Source: Planctomycetota bacterium
GTDB taxonomy: Bacteria; Planctomycetota; Phycisphaerae; Sedimentisphaerales; Anaerobacaceae
Length of the DNA stretch: 16,256 nucleotides
Assembly (NCBI GenBank): GCA_022567055.1
Contig: JADFHU010000032.1
Span: 1 to 16,256, forward strand
Direction of reading: 5' to 3'
Under the pieces are notes generated by a model that saw nothing but the letters and a program-made list of their open reading frames with translations, ran no database searches and was not told the origin of the DNA. Position 1 is the stretch's first letter; every line of letters begins with the position of its first letter. The position numbers and the translations under genes are program-made. Below, in pieces: positions 7,814-14,005 of this stretch.

Positions 7814-9058
7814 ATGAAGAACCGGCGAGTAGTAGTTACCGGCCTTGGCTGCATCACAACCTTGGGGGATTCGGCTGATACGCTGTTCGATGCGCTCTGC
7901 GCAGGAAGAAGTGGCATTTCAGAGATAGAACGGTTTGACACCAGTGCCTATCCCGTTCATTTTGCCGGCGAGATCAAGGATTTCGATGTAACAAAGTACA
8001 TGGACAAGCGTGAAGGGCGTCGGATGGACCGCTTTGCTCAGTTCGCCGTGGCCGCTGCCATCGGGGCGGTGAAAGACAGCGGGTTAGACTTGTCCAATGA
8101 GGACCCCTATCGGGTTGGCGTCATCGTCGGAACGGGCATTGGTGGTATCAGCGAAATCGAACAGCAGCATGTGAAGCTTCTCGAGAAGGGCCCCGGAAAG
8201 GTGTCCCCGTTCTGTGTGCCCCGGCTCATGTCCAACGCCGCGTGCGGCAACATTGCCATTGTATTTGGATTACGCGGCATCAATTTCTGCATCTGTAGCG
8301 CCTGCGCATCCGGCAACCACGCGATTGGCGAGTCCTTCTGTAACATCGCCTCCGGCCGCAGTGACATCCTGATCACAGGCGGCTCGGAGGCAGCCGTCTC
8401 CCATATCGGATTGGCCTCTTTCTGTGCCGCACGTTCGCTGAGCAGGAAGAACGACACACCTCAACAGGCGTCGCGCCCCTTCGACCGAGACCGTGACGGT
8501 TTCGTGCTTGCTGAAGGCGCGGGGATTCTCGTCATCGAAGAGTATGAGCACGCCAAGCAGCGGAGTGCCCACATCTACGCCGAAATCCTGGGCTACGGCG
8601 CGACAGATGATGGATATCACATCACCGCGCCCCTGGGCAATGGCGAGGGCGCGGCCAAGGCCATGGAGTTTGCCCTGGCCGATGCACAAATGCCGGGCAG
8701 CAAGGTGGACTATTTGAATGCCCATGGGACCGGCACCGAACTCAATGATCTCGCAGAGACAGCGGCGATCAAGTTGGTATTCGGCGAGGACGCGTACGCC
8801 CTCTCCATCAGTTCCACCAAGAGTTGCCTCGGTCACATGCTCGGCGCCACTGCCGCGGTTGAGGCCATCGTTTGCATTCAGGCCATCAACAAATCTCTGA
8901 TCCCCCCCACCATCAACCTTGACAACCCTGATGAGCGATGCGATTCTAAACTGGACTTTGTCCCTCTCCAGGCCCGAGAACGGGACGTCAATTTTGCCAT
9001 CAGCAATTCACTTGGATTCGGTGGCCACAATTCCTGTTTGGCGATCGGGAAGGTCTAG
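7814..9058 (+). CDS. fabF: 3-oxoacyl-ACP synthase II (KAS II)
   Basis: FabF performs the chain-extending Claisen condensations with malonyl-ACP. The Cys-His-His triad is Cys164 in CSACASGNH, His304 in NAHGTGTELND and His341 in SCLGHMLGA. The 414-aa length and the C-terminal NSLGFGGHN are standard. The ribosome site is weak (GAGAGG about 14 bases upstream), suggesting translation coupled to acpP. It is the last gene of the fab cluster, and an IS element lies downstream. Confidence 0.96.
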   Translation: MKNRRVVVTGLGCITTLGDSADTLFDALCAGRSGISEIERFDTSAYPVHFAGEIKDFDVTKYMDKREGRRMDRFAQFAVAAAIGAVKDSGLDLSNEDPYRVGVIVGTGIGGISEIEQQHVKLLEKGPGKVSPFCVPRLMSNAACGNIAIVFGLRGINFCICSACASGNHAIGESFCNIASGRSDILITGGSEAAVSHIGLASFCAARSLSRKNDTPQQASRPFDRDRDGFVLAEGAGILVIEEYEHAKQRSAHIYAEILGYGATDDGYHITAPLGNGEGAAKAMEFALADAQMPGSKVDYLNAHGTGTELNDLAETAAIKLVFGEDAYALSISSTKSCLGHMLGATAAVEAIVCIQAINKSLIPPTINLDNPDERCDSKLDFVPLQARERDVNFAISNSLGFGGHNSCLAIGKV

Positions 9059-9323
9059 CGTAGTGTTGCTCTGCGCCAGTTCCCTGCTTGCCTGTCGGGC
9101 GGCGAGGAACGGCCTGATCCCTCACGTCGGCAAAGAAGCGCTTTCTGTACGTCCCGAACTTTAAGCGGATCTTCCAGGGGAATTTTCATCTAACTTATTT
9201 TATGGAAAGGCTTTATCGATATATTTGACCCATATTTGTAGCCACTAATTTATCTGATAGATATGCGTTATTTCTGCTTAATATGCTTGATATATCGTGA
9301 ATAGTCTATATATTGTACTCACT
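9059..9323. other. fabF-IS junction region
   Basis: The first 120 bp match neighbouring genes in base composition and hold no recognisable gene. From about 9180 the sequence becomes strongly A+T-rich up to the transposase start, which likely marks entry into the insertion sequence. TTGACC at 9225-9230 is a possible -35 for the transposase but its -10 is poor. No clear intrinsic terminator for the fab operon was found. Confidence 0.4.
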
Positions 9324-11010
9324 ATGTATGTCGATTCATGCACCTACAAAGCTAATAACAGGAAATACAGCAGACACCTACTCCGTGAGTCCTACCGAAA
9401 GGACGGCAAGGTGTGTCATCGTACGGTGGCAAACATCTCACTCTGTTCCGATGAGGAAATACAGGCCATAAAACTGGCCCTTAAACACAAGCAAAATTTG
9501 CAAAAACTAGGCGACATCAACGAGAACGTAAAATGTCAACAAGGCCGATCCTTTGGGGCTGTGTGGACCCTGTGGCAAGTCGCAAAACGAATCGGATTGG
9601 TTCATGCCTTAGGTTCGTCTCAAGACGGCAAGCAGGCCCTATGGCAAGTATTTGCTCGGGTGATGGAGCAAGGATCTCGACTTTCGGCGGTTCGACTGGC
9701 CAATGCACATACGGCGTGTGATATCTTGGAACTGGACGCATTTAACGAAGATGCGCTTTACCAAAATCTCGACTGGCTTGCCGAGCAGCAAGAGAAGATC
9801 GAAGATCGGCTTTTTAGACAAAGATACCAGCAGGACAAACCAGATCTTTACCTCTACGACGTTACCAGTAGTTATCTGGAAGGCACCTGTAATGCCTTGG
9901 CAGCGTTCGGATACAACCGCGACAAGAAGAAAGGAAAACGGCAGATTGTATATGGTTTGCTGTGTGACCCCCAGGGCCGACCTGTCTCCATAGAGGCCTT
10001 TTCAGGCAACACAACGGATACCAAAACCTTTGGCTCCCAAATCCAAAAAGTTCTCATGCGATTCAGTGCTAAGGCTGTGACCATGGTCGGGGATCGAGGG
10101 ATGATCAAAGGACCCCAAATCGAGCAATTGCGGGCTGAAACAGCTAAGATTCTTCACTATATTACGGCGATCACTAAACCGCAAATTGAGACCTTGCTGA
10201 AAAAAGGCCTCCTGCAGATGGATTTGTTTGATGAAACCATTGCAGAAGTGATTGATCAGGAAACAAATGTTCGTTACATACTGCGTTGGAATCCATGCCG
10301 AGCCGCAGAGATTGCCGATACCCGTCATTCCAAGTGGGCAAAATTGCAGCACCGTGTGAGGGAACAGAATGTCTATCTGCAGGAGCATACACGAGCCACG
10401 GTGGAGGTGGCCAAGCGAAAAATTAAATCCCTGCATACATCGTTACGTCTACCTGCAATGTCGATGACCGTTAAGGCTCGAACCATCACAATAACACAAG
10501 CTGAGGATAGCTGGCAGGAGGCGAGCAAGCTGGATGGCTGCTATTGCCTCAAGACAGACCTGTCTCAGGCTGATGCCCCTAAAGAGACTGTGCATGATCG
10601 TTACAAGGATCTATCACAGGTTGAGTGGGCATTTCGCACCTGCAAAACGACCATGCTGGAGGCACGTCCGGTTTACGTATGTTTGGAATCTCGAACGCGG
10701 GGGCATTTACTGGTTGTTATGCTGGCCTACTTATTGGTACAGGAGCTTGCCGATTGCTGGCGTGAACTTGACTTGACCGTGCCAGAGGGACTGGAGGAGC
10801 TCAAGAGTCTATGTACCAGCCAGTTGATCGTGAATGGCCGTGCCGTACTGCACAATATCCCCAAGCCCCGCGTTAGCGTTCAGCAGCTTCTCGACGCCGC
10901 TGGAGTTACTTTGCCCAAGTCCATCCAGGATCGTGGTGTGAATGTGTCCACTAGGAAAAAACTCACTGAAGAACGCAAAAGTGCTTAAGAAGTAAGGCCT
11001 TATGACTGAA
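9181..11010 (+). mobile_element. IS1634-type insertion sequence (ends approximate)
   Basis: The complete transposase gene, a shift to A+T-rich sequence at about 9180 and a return to the chromosomal gene pattern just after 11010 suggest a whole element of about 1.8 kb. I could not identify terminal inverted repeats or a target duplication by eye, so both ends are estimates. Just after the transposase stop there is a 10-bp palindrome TAAGGCCTTA (10993-11002). Confidence 0.6.
9324..10988 (+). CDS. IS1634-family (IS4 superfamily) DDE transposase
   Basis: The 554-aa protein begins MYVDSCTYKANNRKYSRHLL, as in IS1634 relatives. A GTG at 9297 would add nine residues but fits the family less well. 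DDE catalytic residues (numbered from 9324) are Asp179 in YLYDVTSSYLEG, Asp257 in MVGDRGM and Glu434 in the E-x6-K signature VEWAFRTCK. The block ITKPQIETLL-KKGLLQMDLF is also typical of this group. No frameshift or internal stop is present, so it may be active. No clear ribosome site is seen before either start, which is common for transposases. Confidence 0.9.
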   Translation: MYVDSCTYKANNRKYSRHLLRESYRKDGKVCHRTVANISLCSDEEIQAIKLALKHKQNLQKLGDINENVKCQQGRSFGAVWTLWQVAKRIGLVHALGSSQDGKQALWQVFARVMEQGSRLSAVRLANAHTACDILELDAFNEDALYQNLDWLAEQQEKIEDRLFRQRYQQDKPDLYLYDVTSSYLEGTCNALAAFGYNRDKKKGKRQIVYGLLCDPQGRPVSIEAFSGNTTDTKTFGSQIQKVLMRFSAKAVTMVGDRGMIKGPQIEQLRAETAKILHYITAITKPQIETLLKKGLLQMDLFDETIAEVIDQETNVRYILRWNPCRAAEIADTRHSKWAKLQHRVREQNVYLQEHTRATVEVAKRKIKSLHTSLRLPAMSMTVKARTITITQAEDSWQEASKLDGCYCLKTDLSQADAPKETVHDRYKDLSQVEWAFRTCKTTMLEARPVYVCLESRTRGHLLVVMLAYLLVQELADCWRELDLTVPEGLEELKSLCTSQLIVNGRAVLHNIPKPRVSVQQLLDAAGVTLPKSIQDRGVNVSTRKKLTEERKSA

Positions 11011-11011
11011 A

Positions 11012-11027
11012 CGATAGTACGATAGTA
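11012..11027 (+). repeat. Tandem 8-bp repeat CGATAGTA x2
   Basis: CGATAGTA occurs twice back to back, ending directly at the ATG of the antiporter gene and starting 24 bp after the transposase stop. It may mark the IS right boundary or be a remnant of the insertion event. No matching copy was found on the left side of the element. Confidence 0.5.
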
Positions 11028-12044
11028 ATGGAAGATCCGTTTAAGGGATCGGCAAGAAATAAAATGGGTATTCTCTGGGCCTGCGCAATCTTATCCTTCG
11101 GTGTTCTGCTACTCTGGAAAGGCGCCGGCCTGTTGGTCTCGGGTGCCGTATCCCTGGCGGAACGCTTCGGTATCAGTCCTCTGATCATTGGCCTGACGAT
11201 TGTTGCGATGGGCACTTCCGCGCCGGAAGTCGCCGCCAGCGTCGCCGCCGTGTTGGACCCTGAGGGCGGGGGCGACTTGGCTCTGGGCAACATCTGCGGA
11301 TCCAACATTGCCAACCTGGCTCTGGTCGGTGGCATCATTGCCATGATCCGGCCCATGCTCATCGGGCGACAGGTGCTGCGGCGCGCGTTTCCCCTGATGA
11401 TTGGCGCATCGCTCGTGCTTTGGCCGATACTGGGAGACGGTCACGTGAGTCGGGCAGAGGCGGGTATCTTACTGTTTCTCTTCTTCGGTCTGCTCCTCTT
11501 CACAGTCGCCGCGGCCAAAAGGGAGGGCCCTTCCACCGCCTGCCCTGAAGACCTGGACTCTCGACCGCACAGACCATCCGAAACACACACACCCATCCCC
11601 AAATCAATACTGCTCATCTGTTTGGGGCTGGTCGGATTGGTATACGGCGCGAATCTGGCGGTCGAGGGCGCCACGACCATTGGAAAATGGCTGGGAATCA
11701 GCGACGCCGTCATCGGCATTGCCATCGTCGCCGTGGGCACGAGTCTGCCCGAACTCGTCACCTGCGTGGTAGCGGCAACCAAGGGCCATCATGACATCTC
11801 CATCGGCAACTTGGTCGGATCGAACATATGCAACGCGCTGCTAGTGACAGGCTGTGCCGGTCTAGCATCGCCGTTTGATGTGAGCGCTCGACTCGCCGGC
11901 GGGATGGATTACCTTGCCATGGTCGGCATTAGCCTTCTATTCTGGGGAATCTCGCTCTGGGGAAAAGGAAAGGTTGGCCGGCTAGGCGGATCCGTCCTCC
12001 TATTGACCTACGTCGGCTACATTGCCTATACATGTAGGCATTAG
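11028..12044 (+). CDS. Calcium/cation antiporter (CaCA family, YrbG-like)
   Basis: A membrane protein of 338 aa exchanging Na+ (or H+) for Ca2+ or another cation across the inner membrane. Both alpha-repeats of the family are clear: GTSAPEVAAS with LGNICGSNIANLALV in the first half, and GTSLPELVTC with IGNLVGSNICNALLVTG in the second. They are separated by a hydrophilic loop around residues 160-190, giving two five-helix halves. The ATG at 11028 lacks a ribosome site and touches the tandem repeat beside the IS. A second ATG at 11064 (MGILWACAIL), closer to the first helix, may be the true start. The IS may have replaced its native promoter. Ion specificity cannot be told. Confidence 0.9.
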   Translation: MEDPFKGSARNKMGILWACAILSFGVLLLWKGAGLLVSGAVSLAERFGISPLIIGLTIVAMGTSAPEVAASVAAVLDPEGGGDLALGNICGSNIANLALVGGIIAMIRPMLIGRQVLRRAFPLMIGASLVLWPILGDGHVSRAEAGILLFLFFGLLLFTVAAAKREGPSTACPEDLDSRPHRPSETHTPIPKSILLICLGLVGLVYGANLAVEGATTIGKWLGISDAVIGIAIVAVGTSLPELVTCVVAATKGHHDISIGNLVGSNICNALLVTGCAGLASPFDVSARLAGGMDYLAMVGISLLFWGISLWGKGKVGRLGGSVLLLTYVGYIAYTCRH

Positions 12045-12116
12045 TAAACCGAGCGGACGGCCAGATCTGCAACACACCTCGCCCTCACAACTGTGAACTA
12101 ATGCTTGAGTGAGCAC

Positions 12117-12197
12117 CTAGCTGATCTTGTGCCTAATCTTCCAGCGTGTACGTCGTTTTTTACTGCCAATTTTCCGCCTGCGTCTAGGCTTTGCCAT
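12117..12197 (-). CDS. Tiny basic protein, AURKAIP1/COX24 (mS38)-like ribosomal protein candidate
   Basis: This 26-codon gene on the minus strand runs from ATG (12197) to TAG. About 15 of its 26 residues are Lys, Arg or His. The core RRKIGSKKRRTRWKIRHK lines up, with one gap, with the bacterial AURKAIP1/COX24-domain pattern as I remember it (K-I-x-[ST]-x-K-R-[KR]-x-R-x-[KR]-x-RHK). That family is related to mitochondrial small-subunit protein mS38. Support for real expression is a ribosome site GGAG six bases before the ATG and a perfect TATAAT 55 bp upstream (12257-12252). It is convergent with the antiporter gene and divergent from the 91-aa/recR operon. Family assignment is from memory and unverified; that it is a gene is likely. 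Confidence 0.72.
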   Translation of the reverse strand: MAKPRRRRKIGSKKRRTRWKIRHKIS

Positions 12198-12251
12198 CTT
12201 TTTCTCCAGTTTCGGCGCAGAATACCTTATCGAGAATCAATAAAACTTCGT

Positions 12252-12257
12252 ATTATA
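12252..12257 (-). promoter_or_regulatory. -10 box for the 26-aa gene, overlapping a possible divergent -10
   Basis: Read on the minus strand this is TATAAT. On the plus strand the shifted hexamer TATTAT (12251-12256) could serve the 91-aa/recR operon. Neither has a strong -35 at ideal spacing; upstream of the minus-strand box is a T-rich tract. The shared position suggests a compact divergent promoter. Confidence 0.45.
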
Positions 12258-12293
12258 GTCGCTTATCGAAAAAAAGAAAGCAAAAACAGGCCG

Positions 12294-12320
12294 CAGATTC
12301 GGCGGGGACAACCGAATCTG
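12294..12320 (+). promoter_or_regulatory. Perfect 9-bp inverted repeat in leader of 91-aa/recR operon
   Basis: CAGATTCGG and CCGAATCTG are exact reverse complements around a 9-nt spacer. The repeat ends 11 nt before the AGGAGGT ribosome site. It could be an operator for a dimeric regulator or an RNA hairpin modulating translation. No T-run follows on the plus strand. On the minus strand a T-tract starts about seven bases beyond, but no gene ends there for it to terminate. Confidence 0.6.
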
Positions 12321-12342
12321 AACGCCACGTCAGGAGGTAGCC

Positions 12343-12618
12343 ATGATTCAGTGCGACGACTGCGAATTCTGCGAAATGGGTCCCCACAACAAGCGTACCT
12401 TCAAATGCGACCCTTTCAGCACCATCAAAGAGCCCGAGTGCCTGCAAAAATGGCAACTCATCCGTCTGGACATGCTGGTGGCCAGTCACCAGGGCATGCA
12501 GAGTTGGTACAACAAGATGGCCCCCATGCAGGACAAGCTCTTCGAGTACATGCAGCGGGAAATGAACGACATCGATGACAGCGATCGCTGGAAGATCGAC
12601 GCCGAAGAGGATGAGTAG
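12343..12618 (+). CDS. Conserved-looking Cys-rich, acidic-tailed small protein of unknown function
   Basis: I do not recognise a function. The 91-aa protein has Cys at 4, 7, 10, 22 and 33, with CDDC and CEFC at the N-terminus, which suggests a metal site. A Trp/Met-rich, probably helical middle follows (SWYNKMAPMQDKLFEYMQRE), and the tail is strongly acidic (IDAEEDE). The start is secure: AGGAGGT lies four bases before the ATG. Its end overlaps the recR ATG by 8 bp, so the two are co-translated. I have a faint memory of similar proteins in Planctomycetota, which I cannot verify. A role near DNA repair is guilt by association only. Confidence 0.85.
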   Translation: MIQCDDCEFCEMGPHNKRTFKCDPFSTIKEPECLQKWQLIRLDMLVASHQGMQSWYNKMAPMQDKLFEYMQREMNDIDDSDRWKIDAEEDE

Positions 12619-13216
12619 CGCCTACACTGAAAGTCTGAATAGGCTCGTCGAAGAATTCTCTCGTCTACCGGGTGTTGGGCCCAAGAGTGCCGAGCGCTTG
12701 GCCTTCCACATCCTCAAGTCCCCCGCCAAAGAGGCATTGGCCCTGGCGGAGGCCATTTCGTTGGTCAAGACGAGCATAGGACGGTGTGAAACCTGCTATA
12801 ACCTCTCCGAGGGACCGCACTGTCAAATCTGTTCCGATCCCAAACGAGACAAAGGGCTGATCTGCGTCGTCGAACAGCCGAAAGACGTCGTCAGCCTGGA
12901 AAAGACAGGTCTCTGCACCTGGACCTACCACGTGCTCGGGGGACACATCGCGCCCCTCGAGGGGATCGAGCCGTCTGATCTCACTATCAACCAGCTCATC
13001 GAACGGGTCCAATCTCCCGAGGTTCACGAACTGATCATGGCGACGAATCCCAACATGGAGGGTGACGGCACGGCGCTCTACATCAGCTCACTGTTACGCG
13101 GGGTCCAGGTCCGCATCACGCGGCTGGCCCGAGGGCTGCCCACAGGCAGTACGCTTGAATACGCCAGCGGCAAGATTCTGACCGACGCCATCCTGGGGCG
13201 GCGGGATCTTGACTAG
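12611..13216 (+). CDS. recR: Recombination mediator protein RecR
   Basis: RecR acts with RecO and RecF to load RecA onto SSB-coated single-stranded gaps. The 201-aa form starting at the ATG at 12611 fits the family length; an upstream ATG at 12575 would add 12 unlikely residues. The helix-hairpin-helix LPGVGPKSAERLAFHIL is at about residues 19-35, the Cys4 zinc finger at Cys59, Cys62, Cys71 and Cys74, and the Toprim domain starts at ICVVEQPKDV. The GGHIAPLEGI segment is also typical. In many bacteria recR follows a YbaB gene; here the 91-aa protein occupies that place. Confidence 0.95.
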   Translation: MSSAYTESLNRLVEEFSRLPGVGPKSAERLAFHILKSPAKEALALAEAISLVKTSIGRCETCYNLSEGPHCQICSDPKRDKGLICVVEQPKDVVSLEKTGLCTWTYHVLGGHIAPLEGIEPSDLTINQLIERVQSPEVHELIMATNPNMEGDGTALYISSLLRGVQVRITRLARGLPTGSTLEYASGKILTDAILGRRDLD

Positions 13217-13255
13217 ATGTCCCTCCGCCAGCCGTCCCGTCGGAGCGAAAAGCGT

Positions 13256-13285
13256 TTGACAACATGAGAGGCGAATCGTTATAGT
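13256..13285 (+). promoter_or_regulatory. Strong promoter for tRNA-Lys
   Basis: A perfect -35 TTGACA (13256-13261) is followed after 18 bp by TATAGT (13280-13285), one base off the -10 consensus. The predicted start near 13292 lies about 14 nt before the mature tRNA 5' end. Confidence 0.75.
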
Positions 13286-13305
13286 CCTTGGTTTTCACAA
13301 ACACT

Positions 13306-13378
13306 GGGAGTGTAGCTCAGTTGGTAGAGCAACGGCCTTTTAAGCCGTAGGTCCTGGGTTCGAGTCCCAGCGCTCTCA
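13306..13378 (+). tRNA. tRNA-Lys (anticodon UUU)
   Basis: A complete 73-nt cloverleaf. The acceptor stem is GGGAGTG/CGCTCTC with two G-U pairs, the D stem GCTC/GAGC, the anticodon stem ACGGC/GCCGT around loop CTTTTAA (anticodon TTT), and the T arm CTGGG-TTCGAGT-CCCAG. The discriminator base is A. CCA is not encoded and must be added enzymatically. It is a likely substrate of the t6A pathway that uses the upstream tsaE product, since UUU decodes an ANN codon. Confidence 0.97.
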
Positions 13379-13408
13379 TTCCCGTTTTCAGCCGGAGAAC
13401 CTTGAATT

Positions 13409-13429
13409 CGGCCTTCATCGGCCGGTTTT
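13409..13429 (+). terminator. Possible weak intrinsic terminator after tRNA-Lys
   Basis: A 5-bp stem CGGCC/GGCCG with loop TTCATC is followed one base later by TTTT. It is correctly placed 30 nt beyond the tRNA, but the stem is short and the T-run minimal. Confidence 0.45.
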
Positions 13430-13451
13430 GAGCATATTATACGGATTCTGA

Positions 13452-13775
13452 TTAATCCACGTGCGAAATCCATTCTGTTGTACAGATAGAGGAAAACTGA
13501 TTTTCCGTCATTTTGTTCCAAGCCTTTTTACATGCATCAAATATATGGTCATAGTCGTTGTATACCCTGTTGCTGAGATAGTGACTTTTGATGTATGCCC
13601 ATAGGCGTTCGATGGGATTCAGTTCGGGACTGTAGGGCGGAAGATAGAATAGACTGATGTTGTCAGGAACCTGGAGCGTTTTCGTAGTGTGCCATCCTGC
13701 TTGATCCAGCACTAAGATTACGTGGGCATCATCGGGTGCCACCTGCTCACTAATGAACCGTAGGTGGTGATGCAT
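13452..13775 (-). pseudogene. IS630-family transposase, 3' fragment
   Basis: The reading frame encodes the C-terminal DDE_3-type domain of IS630/Tc1-mariner transposases. VILVLDQAGWHTTK holds the second catalytic Asp, and YLPPYSPELNPIERLW holds the final Glu. The first Asp motif and the whole N-terminal DNA-binding part are missing. Upstream, the frame enters an inverted repeat (13776-13792) and meets a stop at 13797-13799. The cut point coincides with the edge of the 229-bp repeat-bounded segment. At 107 aa it is a relic of a protein about three times longer and is almost surely inactive. Confidence 0.88.
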
Positions 13776-13776
13776 A

Positions 13777-14005
13777 TAATCGAGACTGTAGCAACTTTAC
13801 CGGGGATTTTTGAGCTGCGAAACGGGCTTAATCAGTTGAAATGGCCGGTAGACTGGCCAATTCCCTTCGCCACATTCAAGCATTGTGGAGTTGGTTTGGT
13901 CTTTGTACCCATTTTGACAGTAGACCTGATAATTGGGTCTCTGACAGGCGATATTGCGTCGAGGCCTTGCCTGGCATACAGGTAATCATGCTACAGTCTC
14001 AGTTA
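13777..14005. mobile_element. Candidate 229-bp MITE-like element with TA-flanked inverted repeats
   Basis: ATAATCGAGACTGTAGC (13776-13792) matches the reverse complement of 13990-14006 (ATAACTGAGACTGTAGC) at 15 of 17 positions, and weaker similarity continues inward for about 11 more bases. TA dinucleotides lie at both outer edges (13777-13778 and 14004-14005), as expected for IS630/mariner-type elements, which target TA. The interior has no convincing coding frame, though a 73-codon plus-strand frame spans it. It lies exactly between an IS630 transposase relic and the 3' end of the repeat-protein gene. It could alternatively be an end remnant of the IS630 element itself. Confidence 0.5.

Noticed and set aside
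12105..12578. 157-codon plus-strand frame across the antiporter-recR gap
   Set aside because: It overlaps the 91-aa gene in another frame, lacks a ribosome site and shows no family features.
13279..13521. 80-codon minus-strand frame with AGTRTQDLRLKRPLLYQLSY
   Set aside because: This is the well-known spurious translation of the antisense strand of a tRNA gene.
13764..13985. 73-codon plus-strand frame within the candidate MITE
   Set aside because: It starts outside the element inside the transposase relic, has no ribosome site and resembles nothing known. Passenger coding by a MITE is not supported.
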